Shown one piece after another: positions 1-6,574 of a stretch of 27,529 bases of DNA (the stretch's first letter is position 1; the number at the start of each line of letters is the position of its first letter). The stretch lies in the NCBI GenBank assembly GCA_017880705.1, contig JADGRS010000004.1, positions 1 through 27,529 on the forward strand. The letters run 5' to 3'. The position numbers and the translations under genes are program-made. The notes under the pieces were generated by a model that was not told the origin of the DNA, searched no databases, and worked only from the letters and a program-made list of their open reading frames with translations. The stretch is from Burkholderiales bacterium. Lineage in GTDB: Bacteria > Pseudomonadota > Gammaproteobacteria > Burkholderiales > Usitatibacteraceae.

Positions 1-92
1 ATGGGTTTCGACGGGTACGGTTGCGCGGAAACCGCCAAAGACTGGATGGCCAGGAACACGCAGGACACGAATGAGAGCTTGAGAGTCGTCAT
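1..92 (-). CDS. Bug/TctC-family periplasmic solute-binding receptor, N-terminal fragment
   Basis: Only the first 30 or so codons lie in the window; the rest runs off the left edge. Reading the minus strand gives a short n-region, a hydrophobic stretch (LKLSFVSCVFLAIQSLAVSA) and then QPYPSKP. A signal peptide followed by a YPSKP motif is the typical opening of Bug receptors (TctC family), which bind carboxylates in the periplasm and usually serve tripartite tricarboxylate transporters. I chose ATG 92 because AGAAGG lies 8 bases upstream of it; the in-frame ATG at 122 is possible and would give a longer n-region. It follows the AbrB gene on the same strand by only tens of bases, so the two are probably cotranscribed. 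The ligand cannot be told from this fragment. Confidence 0.72.
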   Translation of the reverse strand, partial: MTTLKLSFVSCVFLAIQSLAVSAQPYPSKP

Positions 93-134
93 GGGGCGGG
101 CCTTCTCGGCTGGGTTGCGCATTCTCGCTCGAAG

Positions 135-1178
135 TCAGCGCCGGACCCTGCGGCGCGCGCCCTCGAGCACGTGGAATATCGGGATGGTGAAGAGCACCAC
201 GATCGCGTAGCGCACCACGTGCGCGGCCGTGACGAAGGCGACGCCGATGCGCAGCACCTTCGCCGTGATCGCCATTTCCGCGATGCCGCCCGGAGCCGCC
301 GCGAGGAGCGCGGTGCCGAGGTATACGCCGCTGGTGAACGCGATGAGCCATCCCACCAATGCGGCGAGCAGCAGCATCATGCCGATGGAAGGAACCAACG
401 CTGCGACGAAGCGCGGCGCGCCCGCGAGGAAGCGCCGGTCGAAGCGCGATCCGAGCGAGCACCCGAGCAGCACCTGTGCCGCGTTCGTGAGCGGCGTCGG
501 CACCGACGAGAAGCTGATGTCAGACGCCGTGAGCGCGATGCTGAGAAAGAGCGGACCCATGGTGAACGCGGTGGGAGCGCCGAGTTTCTGCGCCATCCAT
601 GCGGAAGCGGCCGCGAGCGCGAAGAGCGCGGCGAGCCCCGCCGCGTCGAAGGCAATGGTGACCGGCCGGTACTCGTCGGTGGCGGAGAATCCCGCGAGCG
701 TGATCGACACCGGGATCACCGTCACCACGAGCAGCATGCGCACCGAGTGCGCGAACGCGACGAGATCCATCTTCGCGCCATGGCGCTCGCCCATCGTCGC
801 CATGTCCGCGGCGCCTCCCGGCATGCTGCTGAAGTACGCGGTCGCGCGATCGACCTTTCCCAGCGAGAGGAGCACCAGCGCGCTGGCCGCGCCGAGCCCG
901 ATCGCCGCGAATCCGAGGAACACGAACCACGGCCAGAAGCTCGCGACCTCGTGCACCACGGGCGCGGTGAAATAGAGCCCGAGACTCACGCCCACCACGA
1001 GCTGCCCGACGCTTCGTCCGGCGGGCAGCGCCTCGAGGCGCATGCCCAGCATGCGCAGCGCCGCCATGGTCACGAGCGAGCCGATCATCCATGGCAGCGG
1101 CGTGCGCAGCCACGCGCACAAGGCGCCACCGGCAACGCATACGGCGAGGCCGGCCGCCATGGAGGTGGGTCGTCGCAT
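135..1178 (-). CDS. AbrB-family membrane permease (formerly misnamed ammonia monooxygenase)
   Basis: Polytopic inner-membrane protein of about 347 residues with roughly ten hydrophobic segments, matching the length of PF05145 (AbrB/Gdt-like) permeases. The protein is an internal duplication. Each half carries a Pro-Gly-Gly-x-Ala-(Asp/Glu)-Met element, PGGAADM near residue 120 and PGGIAEM near 297, each followed by a helix containing a conserved HxVR (AHSVR, AHVVR). Database names such as 'ammonia monooxygenase' for this family are not supported by any enzymatic motif. A GTG at 1187 is an in-frame alternative start, but ATG 1178 sits just behind GGTGGAG and gives the more usual N-terminus MRRPTS. 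The next gene is a Bug receptor, which suggests an uptake or export system for an organic acid; the substrate is unknown. Confidence 0.85.
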   Translation of the reverse strand: MRRPTSMAAGLAVCVAGGALCAWLRTPLPWMIGSLVTMAALRMLGMRLEALPAGRSVGQLVVGVSLGLYFTAPVVHEVASFWPWFVFLGFAAIGLGAASALVLLSLGKVDRATAYFSSMPGGAADMATMGERHGAKMDLVAFAHSVRMLLVVTVIPVSITLAGFSATDEYRPVTIAFDAAGLAALFALAAASAWMAQKLGAPTAFTMGPLFLSIALTASDISFSSVPTPLTNAAQVLLGCSLGSRFDRRFLAGAPRFVAALVPSIGMMLLLAALVGWLIAFTSGVYLGTALLAAAPGGIAEMAITAKVLRIGVAFVTAAHVVRYAIVVLFTIPIFHVLEGARRRVRR

Positions 1179-1218
1179 CTTCTCCACCGGGGAATGGCTC
1201 AGGAAGGGTCGAAACAGT

Positions 1219-1224
1219 TATAAT
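1219..1224 (+). promoter_or_regulatory. -10 box of the tRNA-Phe promoter
   Basis: A perfect TATAAT lies 13 bases upstream of the tRNA 5' end, which places transcription start near 1231. The local sequence is AT-rich against a GC-rich background. The -35 region (about 1195-1201, TGGCTCA) is only a weak match. The short region 1188-1237 also has to serve the divergent AbrB gene. Confidence 0.65.
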
Positions 1225-1237
1225 TTTAAGCTTTCCC

Positions 1238-1313
1238 GGCCTGGTAGCTCAGTTGGTAGAGCAGCGGACTGAAAATCCGTGTGTCGGTGGTTCAATTCCG
1301 CCCCAGGCCACCA
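1238..1313 (+). tRNA. tRNA-Phe (anticodon GAA)
   Basis: The complete cloverleaf can be drawn. The acceptor GGCCTGG (1238-1244) pairs with CCAGGCC (1303-1309), followed by discriminator A and an encoded CCA (1311-1313). The D stem is GCTC/GAGC. The anticodon stem GCGGA/TCCGT encloses loop CTGAAAA with GAA at 1271-1273. The T stem GGTGG/CCGCC closes on TTCAATT. The sequence around the anticodon matches the usual bacterial tRNA-Phe pattern. It stands alone and runs toward the GT-C gene, whose stop codon is 22 bases beyond the CCA end. No integrase or attachment-site duplication is visible near its 3' end. Confidence 0.97.
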
Positions 1314-1335
1314 ATTCCCTTGATCGAGAGCAGGG

Positions 1336-2952
1336 CTAGCGTGTTCCCGCGCCCTGCAGGTCGAACACGTAGAGCGTCCCCCCGACCACGGCGACGGGCT
1401 TCACTTTGCGCAGCGCCGCGTAGGGATCGCCCGGCGCCCAGAGGCCCGCGAGAAGCGACGCGGACACCACGAGGTAGCGAGGCGCGGGAATGGCGGGATC
1501 GACCACCGGAAGGGTGTAGTAGCTCGGCATCGGAACGTAGCGGATGCCATAGCCTATGGGCACGGCCGAGCCCTGATAGCCGAGCGCGACTTCGCGGATG
1601 CCGCGCTCGCGCATGAAGTCGCGAAGCGCCACCAGCCCCTGGCCCCAATCCGTGCTCGTGTCCGCCAGCGTTTCGTAAAGCGGCCGTGCCTGAACATACT
1701 CGCTCACGTACGCGAGGAAGTAAGGATAGTGCAGGGCGGTGGACGCCACGAAGCTCGCGAATACGAGGGCGAGCGCGGCACGAAGCCCGATGCGCCCACG
1801 GTTCCAGAGGGGCTCCACGCCCTGCGCCACCAGGATGCAGAGCGGCGGCAACATCGGGAGCGCATGACGGAAGCCGATGTTCAGGCTCGAGCTGACGAGT
1901 CCCAGGAGGAAGAACGCCGCGCCCACCGCCGGCGCGCGCGCGCCGTGCGTGAGCCACTCTCGCCAGGATTTCGTCCGCGTGGCGCCCCAGGCGCCGATGG
2001 CCGCGAGCAGGATCAGCACGTGGAGCGCCATCGGCGTCTTGAGGAAGAATTCGACCGGGAAGAAATACCATCGGCCCCCGACGTAGCGCTCGCCGAGGAG
2101 GAAGGCCGTCCTGCCCGCGGTGTCGCGCAGGCTCTGGTGCAGGCCTTCCACGAACTGCGCGAGGCGCCAATCCCCCAGGTACACGACGGCGATCGTCGCG
2201 TACGCCACGATCAGGAACACCGGCACCGCCGCCAGGATCGCGCGCCGCCACGCGCGGTCGCGCCAGCGTCCCGATGCGGCTTCCAGCACCAGCAGCGCGA
2301 TGGCGATCGGACCGAGGATGAGCCCGCTGAATTTCACGCTGGCCGTGAGCGCGAACGCGAGGGCCGCGAGTGCGACACGCCCGGGCGTGGGCCGGCGCAC
2401 GGCCGCGTCCAGCGCATAGAGACCCAGCAGAAATGCGAATGCGAGCACGATGTCGTTGTAGGCGACACCGGCGTGCGCCAGCATGTCGGGCAGGAAGGCG
2501 ACAAGGCCCGCCGCGAAGAGGGCCGCCGCCGCGCCCAGGTGCCGCCGCGAAAGGAGGAATGTCGCAAAAACCGTCGACGCGCCGAAGGTGACGGCGACCA
2601 TCCGCGTCGACATCACCAGGCGCTCGGCGGCGTTGCCGACTCCCCACAGCAGCTCGCGGGCATACATGTAGCGCGGCATCGCATCGTACGTGAGCACGCT
2701 TTCCGACGGATAAGTGATTCCGGACAAGTACACGGGAAGTCCGTACAGGTATTGAGGCAGCCGGGGGTGGTCGAGCACGAGCCCGAAGTCTCCCGTGTGG
2801 AAGCCGCGCGCGCCAACCGCGAGAAAGATGATCTCGTCGAAGGTGGTCGAGGTATGCAGCATCGCGCTGGCCGCCAGCACGGCGAAAGCGACGGCAAGCA
2901 ACCCGGCGACGAGTACCGGAGAAATGGTCCTCGGGCGGGCGGCGGTGCTCAT
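1336..2952 (-). CDS. GT-C fold membrane glycosyltransferase (PMT/ArnT-like)
   Basis: A 538-residue protein with about a dozen hydrophobic segments and a soluble C-terminal part. After the first membrane helix it has TTFDE (Asp39-Glu40) and then a DHPRLPQ motif near residue 61. This acidic first loop is the catalytic signature of GT-C enzymes that take sugars from polyprenyl phosphates (dolichyl-phosphate-mannose mannosyltransferase and ArnT-like families). It would act at the outer face of the inner membrane, on lipid A, protein or another envelope acceptor; the acceptor cannot be read from the sequence. The start at ATG 2952 has almost no Shine-Dalgarno. A TATACT on the minus strand (2963-2968) lies so close that a near-leaderless transcript is possible. 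The gene is convergent with tRNA-Phe and divergent from the aromatic genes. Confidence 0.82.
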   Translation of the reverse strand: MSTAARPRTISPVLVAGLLAVAFAVLAASAMLHTSTTFDEIIFLAVGARGFHTGDFGLVLDHPRLPQYLYGLPVYLSGITYPSESVLTYDAMPRYMYARELLWGVGNAAERLVMSTRMVAVTFGASTVFATFLLSRRHLGAAAALFAAGLVAFLPDMLAHAGVAYNDIVLAFAFLLGLYALDAAVRRPTPGRVALAALAFALTASVKFSGLILGPIAIALLVLEAASGRWRDRAWRRAILAAVPVFLIVAYATIAVVYLGDWRLAQFVEGLHQSLRDTAGRTAFLLGERYVGGRWYFFPVEFFLKTPMALHVLILLAAIGAWGATRTKSWREWLTHGARAPAVGAAFFLLGLVSSSLNIGFRHALPMLPPLCILVAQGVEPLWNRGRIGLRAALALVFASFVASTALHYPYFLAYVSEYVQARPLYETLADTSTDWGQGLVALRDFMRERGIREVALGYQGSAVPIGYGIRYVPMPSYYTLPVVDPAIPAPRYLVVSASLLAGLWAPGDPYAALRKVKPVAVVGGTLYVFDLQGAGTR

Positions 2953-3030
2953 GGGTGGCGCCAGTATACCGGCCGATCCGGATCAACCAGACATCGAAGT
3001 TCGGTTAATCTGGGACCTCGAGAGCTGACC

Positions 3031-4230
3031 GTGGCCCATCCCAGATCATCCCAGCCGGTGCTCGTCGCCGGCGGCGGCATCGGCGGCCTTGCCGCGGCGC
3101 TCGCGCTCGCGCGCCAGGGCTTTCCCGTAAAGGTTCTCGAGCAGGCCGCGGCGATCGGCGAGATCGGCGCGGGCATCCAGCTGGGCCCCAACGCGTTCTT
3201 CGCCTTCGATGCGCTCGGCGTCGGCGAGAGCGCGCGCGCAAGCGCCGTCTACACCGAGCGCATCGTGATGATGGACGCGGTCGACGAAAGCGAGGTCGCC
3301 TCGGTCCCGGTGGGCGAGGAATTCCGCAAGCGCTTCGGCAATCCCTACGCGGTGAGCCACCGGGCCGACGTGCACGGCGCGCTCCTCGAGGGGGCGCAGC
3401 GCGACGGCCACATCGAGCTCGTCACCTCCACGCGAATCGATCGCGTCGAGCGCGACGGCGCCGGCGTGCGCGCGATCGACGAGCGCGGCGGCCGTCACGA
3501 GGGCGTGGCGCTGATCGGCTGCGACGGCGTCAAGTCGAACGTGCGCCAGCAATTCGTCGGCGACCCGGTGCGGGTCTCGGGCCACGTCGTCTATCGCGCC
3601 GTGGTCGACACGCGCGATTTTCCCGCGGACCTGCAATGGAACGCACCGTGCGTCTGGGCCGGTCCCGATTGCCACCTCGTTCACTACCCGCTGCGTGGCG
3701 GCGAGCAGTACAACGTCGTCGTCACCTTCCACAGCCGCAATCGGGAAGAGTGGGGCGTCACCGAGGGCAGCCGCGACGAGGTGATGTCGTACTTCGACGG
3801 CATCGCCGATCGCCCGCGCCAGCTCCTCGACCTTCCGAAAAGCTGGAAGCGGTGGGCCACCGCCGACCGCGAGCCGATCGCGAAGTGGAGCTACGGCCCC
3901 GTGACGCTCCTCGGGGACGCGGCCCACCCCATGATGCAATATCTGGCCCAGGGGGCGTGCATGGCGATGGAGGATGCGGTGACCCTCGGGGAAGCCGTGC
4001 GCGCGGGCGGCGGCGACTTCGAGGCGGCCTTCGCCCGATACGAGCGCTCGCGCATCGCGCGCACCGCCCGCGTCGTGCTCCTGACGCGGGAGATGGGACG
4101 CATCTATCATGCGAAAGGCGTCGAGCGCCTGGTGCGCAACGACCTCTGGAAGGGACGCACGCCCGAGCGCTATTACGATGCGCTCGAATGGCTCTACGGA
4201 TGGCGCGTCGAGAACTGCTTGGCGAGGTGA
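3031..4230 (+). CDS. FAD-dependent 3-hydroxybenzoate 6-monooxygenase
   Basis: Class A flavoprotein monooxygenase of 399 residues, the usual family length. It shows the FAD dinucleotide-binding motif GGGIGG (residues 14-19), the DG motif (CDGVKSN, near 165) and the GD motif (GDAAHP, 295-300) followed by QGACMAMEDA. The stretch FGNPYAVSHRADVHGALLE resembles 3-hydroxybenzoate 6-hydroxylases (NagX, XlnD, MhbM). Gentisate dioxygenase begins 2 bases after its stop, so NADH-dependent para-hydroxylation of 3-hydroxybenzoate to gentisate is the best call. A salicylate-hydroxylase-like specificity is the main alternative. I place the start at GTG 3031, preceded by CGAGAG; an upstream open frame continues antisense to the GT-C gene but encodes nothing recognisable. 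Confidence 0.85.
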   Translation: MAHPRSSQPVLVAGGGIGGLAAALALARQGFPVKVLEQAAAIGEIGAGIQLGPNAFFAFDALGVGESARASAVYTERIVMMDAVDESEVASVPVGEEFRKRFGNPYAVSHRADVHGALLEGAQRDGHIELVTSTRIDRVERDGAGVRAIDERGGRHEGVALIGCDGVKSNVRQQFVGDPVRVSGHVVYRAVVDTRDFPADLQWNAPCVWAGPDCHLVHYPLRGGEQYNVVVTFHSRNREEWGVTEGSRDEVMSYFDGIADRPRQLLDLPKSWKRWATADREPIAKWSYGPVTLLGDAAHPMMQYLAQGACMAMEDAVTLGEAVRAGGGDFEAAFARYERSRIARTARVVLLTREMGRIYHAKGVERLVRNDLWKGRTPERYYDALEWLYGWRVENCLAR

Positions 4231-4232
4231 AC

Positions 4233-5198
4233 ATGGACACGCGAGACCTGGAATCGCAACGCGAGGATTTCTACCGGCGCATCGAGCCTTCCCACCTGGC
4301 GCCGCTCTGGACGCGGCTGAAGAGCCTCGTGCCGGCGCAGCCCATGCCGGTCGGCGTCGCGCACCGCTGGCGCTACGCCGACGTGCGGCCGCTCCTGCTC
4401 GAATCCGCGGATCACATCTCCGCGCGCGAGGCCGAGCGGCGCGTGCTGATCCTCGAGAACCCGGGGCTCCGGGGCACCTCCCAGATCACGAGCACGCTCT
4501 TCGCGGGGCTGCAGCTCATCATGCCGGGGGAGGTCGCTCCCGCGCACCGCCACACGCAATCGGCGCTGCGCTTCATCATCGAGGGCAGCGGCGCCCATAC
4601 CACGGTCGACGGCGAGAAGGTGATCATGGAGCCCGGCGATTTCGTCATCACGCCGGCGTGGCGCTGGCACGAGCACGGCAACGAGTCCGGTGGGCCGATG
4701 GTGTGGCTGGACGGCCTCGACATCCCGTTGCTCATGCACTTCAACAGCACCTTCCGTGAGGACGACGCCGCCCGCAAGCCCCCGGAATCGCAATACGACG
4801 GCCTCATCCATTTTCCCTACGAGCGTGCCCGCGAGACGCTCTTCGCCCTTGCGCGAAGCGGCGCGCCCGATTCGCACCTCGGGCATGTCCTTCGATACCA
4901 GGACCCCAAGCGGGGCGGCTGGGCGATGCCGACCATCGCGAGCATGATCCGGATCCTGCCGAAGGGATTCGCGACGCGTCCCTATCGCTCGAGCGACAGC
5001 ATGGTCTTCGCCGCGGTGGAAGGGCGCGGCACGCTCGAGGTGGGCGGGACGAAATTCGATCTCGCGCCCCACGACGTGGCCGTCGTTCCCGGATGGATGC
5101 CCTACACGCTGCAGGCGAGCGAGGACTGGGTGGTTTTCTCGTTTTCCGACCGCTCGGCCCAGGAGAAGCTCGGTTTCTTCCGCGACGAGCGCCTGTGA
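4233..5198 (+). CDS. gtdA: Gentisate 1,2-dioxygenase
   Basis: Ring-cleaving cupin dioxygenase that opens gentisate to maleylpyruvate with Fe(II) and O2. The 321-residue protein is bicupin. The first cupin carries PAHRHTQSALRF (His105, His107) and WRWHEHGN (His146, His148), which fit the three iron-binding histidines of this family. The second cupin (about 220-310) includes MVFAAVEGRGTLEVGG and lacks a full ligand set, as expected. The ATG follows the monooxygenase stop by 2 bases, with an AGGTGA Shine-Dalgarno that overlaps that stop, so the pair is translationally coupled. Genes for maleylpyruvate isomerase and fumarylpyruvate hydrolase are not in the window. Confidence 0.93.
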   Translation: MDTRDLESQREDFYRRIEPSHLAPLWTRLKSLVPAQPMPVGVAHRWRYADVRPLLLESADHISAREAERRVLILENPGLRGTSQITSTLFAGLQLIMPGEVAPAHRHTQSALRFIIEGSGAHTTVDGEKVIMEPGDFVITPAWRWHEHGNESGGPMVWLDGLDIPLLMHFNSTFREDDAARKPPESQYDGLIHFPYERARETLFALARSGAPDSHLGHVLRYQDPKRGGWAMPTIASMIRILPKGFATRPYRSSDSMVFAAVEGRGTLEVGGTKFDLAPHDVAVVPGWMPYTLQASEDWVVFSFSDRSAQEKLGFFRDERL

Positions 5199-5239
5199 CA
5201 CAATAGGCGCGCCCTTCCGCCCGCCGCTAACACCAACAA

Positions 5240-5614
5240 ATGAACGTCTCCTCCCGGAGGTTCGCCAACGCAGTCGTGCTCCGCGTGGAGGGCCGGCTCG
5301 ACCAGGACACCTGCGCCGCGTTCACCACCGACCTCATGAAGTCCGTCGACACGGCCGCGGCCGAGGGCGGCGCGGTGGTGCTGGACCTGTCCGGGCTCGA
5401 GTACATCTCCAGCGCGGGCCTGCGCTGCTTCATGCTCGCCTCGCGGCAGGCGAAGGCGCAGCACGCCAAGATCGCGGTGGCGGCGCTGCAGCCGATGGTC
5501 GCCGAGATCTTCCAGATTTCCCATTTCAACCTCGTGTTCCAGGTGTTTCCGACGGTGCGCGAGGCGCTGGGCGCGGTGTCGGGCGACGCCGCCGCCGCGT
5601 TCGAAAAGGGGTAG
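5240..5614 (+). CDS. STAS-domain anti-sigma factor antagonist (RsbV/SpoIIAA-like)
   Basis: A 124-residue single-domain STAS protein. VVLDLSGLEYISSAGLRCFM (residues 47-65 or so) is the canonical antagonist motif, and Ser58 is the expected phosphorylation site. In partner switching the dephosphorylated form binds an RsbW-type kinase and releases that kinase's target. The gene lies 41 bases after gentisate dioxygenase and 3 bases before the metallo-beta-lactamase gene, and it heads a three-gene run ending in a CHASE2-SpoIIE phosphatase. An RsbW-like ATPase is encoded at 9777. These neighbours supply all three components of the circuit. A CACAAT at 5199-5204 is a possible but weak -10 element. 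Confidence 0.9.
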   Translation: MNVSSRRFANAVVLRVEGRLDQDTCAAFTTDLMKSVDTAAAEGGAVVLDLSGLEYISSAGLRCFMLASRQAKAQHAKIAVAALQPMVAEIFQISHFNLVFQVFPTVREALGAVSGDAAAAFEKG

Positions 5615-5617
5615 CCC

Positions 5618-6574
5618 GTGCGCGTGCGCTTCTGGGGCACCCGAGGGTCGATCCCGGTCGCGTTGACCGCGGCGGACGTGCGCGACAAGCTCGCCCAGGC
5701 GCTGGTGCAGGCCTCGGGAAAGGTCTTCAACAGCTACGAGGAAGCGCACGCCTACGCCTCGAGCGAGCTCGACTTCAACCTCACGCATACCTTCGGCGGC
5801 CATACGCCGTGCGTCGAGATCGAGATCCCGGGCGAGGAGTATTACGCGTGCGACCTCGGCAGCGGCGCGCGGCCGTTCGGCGTGCACATCCTCGCCAAGC
5901 AGGCGCGCAAGCCCGCGACCATCAACGTCTTCATGTCCCACGTGCATTGGGACCACATCATGGGATTCCCGCTCTTCGGGCCGGCGTACGTGCCGGGGAC
6001 GAAGATCCGGATCCATGGCTGCCACGACGTGCTCGAGCAAGCCTTCCGCAAGCAGCATTCCGCGCCGTGCTTCCCGGTCGAGTGGGAGCAGCTGGGCGCC
6101 ACGATCGAGTTCGTGAAGCTCGAGCCGGGAAAGCCGTTCCTGATTAACGGCATGACGGTCACGCCGCACCTGCAGCTGCACGGCGGCGACTCGTACGGCT
6201 ATCGCTTCGAGTACCAGGGCAAGGTCGTGGTGTACACGACCGATTCCGAGCACAAGCTCGAGGACCGCGCCGAGGCCGAGAAATTCGCGAAGTTCTTCCA
6301 CAACGCCGACGTGGTGATCTTCGACGCGATGTACGCGCTTGCCGAGGCGATCAGCGTGAAGGCCGACTGGGGCCACTCGAGCAACATCGTCGGCGTCGAG
6401 CTGTGCCAGATGGCGCACGCGAAGCACCTGGTGCTCTTCCACCACGAGCCCGCGAACAACGACGCGACGCTCGAGGGGCTGCTCAAGGAGGCGCGCCGCT
6501 TCGAGGAGCTGACTCGCGGCGACCAGGCGCTCAAGGTGTCCGCCGCGTACGACGGCCTGGAGATCGATCTCTGA
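5618..6574 (+). CDS. Metallo-beta-lactamase-fold hydrolase (GTRGS type)
   Basis: A 318-residue protein opening with MRVRFWGTRGSIP, the beginning typical of soluble metallo-beta-lactamase-fold hydrolases related to PhnP and RNase Z. Metal-binding residues visible are SHVHWDH (His108, His110, Asp112, His113), Asp209 in TTDSEH, His253 in WGHSS, and a HHEP near 275. The set for two metals looks intact, so it is probably active, perhaps as a phosphodiesterase; the substrate is unknown. The start is a GTG 3 bases after the STAS stop, and the end overlaps the presumed start of the CHASE2 protein by 4 bases. This wedged position suggests that it works with the partner-switching proteins, for example by processing a signal nucleotide. 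That is inference from context only. Confidence 0.82.
   Translation: MRVRFWGTRGSIPVALTAADVRDKLAQALVQASGKVFNSYEEAHAYASSELDFNLTHTFGGHTPCVEIEIPGEEYYACDLGSGARPFGVHILAKQARKPATINVFMSHVHWDHIMGFPLFGPAYVPGTKIRIHGCHDVLEQAFRKQHSAPCFPVEWEQLGATIEFVKLEPGKPFLINGMTVTPHLQLHGGDSYGYRFEYQGKVVVYTTDSEHKLEDRAEAEKFAKFFHNADVVIFDAMYALAEAISVKADWGHSSNIVGVELCQMAHAKHLVLFHHEPANNDATLEGLLKEARRFEELTRGDQALKVSAAYDGLEIDL

Noticed and set aside
171..1223. Plus-strand 350-codon frame opposite the AbrB gene
   Set aside because: A shadow of the permease with Arg/His/Glu-rich composition and no hydrophobic pattern. The minus-strand product has the membrane helices and repeated PGG motifs.
1238..1340. Integration site at the tRNA-Phe 3' end
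   Set aside because: No integrase, no repeated tRNA 3' fragment and no compositional change was seen nearby.
2963..2968. TATACT on the minus strand as a promoter of the GT-C gene
   Set aside because: It is only 10 bases from the start codon and has no suitable -35, so it was noted in the gene entry but not listed as a site.
1729..3030. Long plus-strand extension upstream of the 3-hydroxybenzoate hydroxylase
   Set aside because: It is antisense to the GT-C gene and highly charged without any recognisable motif. The hydroxylase FAD motif starts right after GTG 3031.
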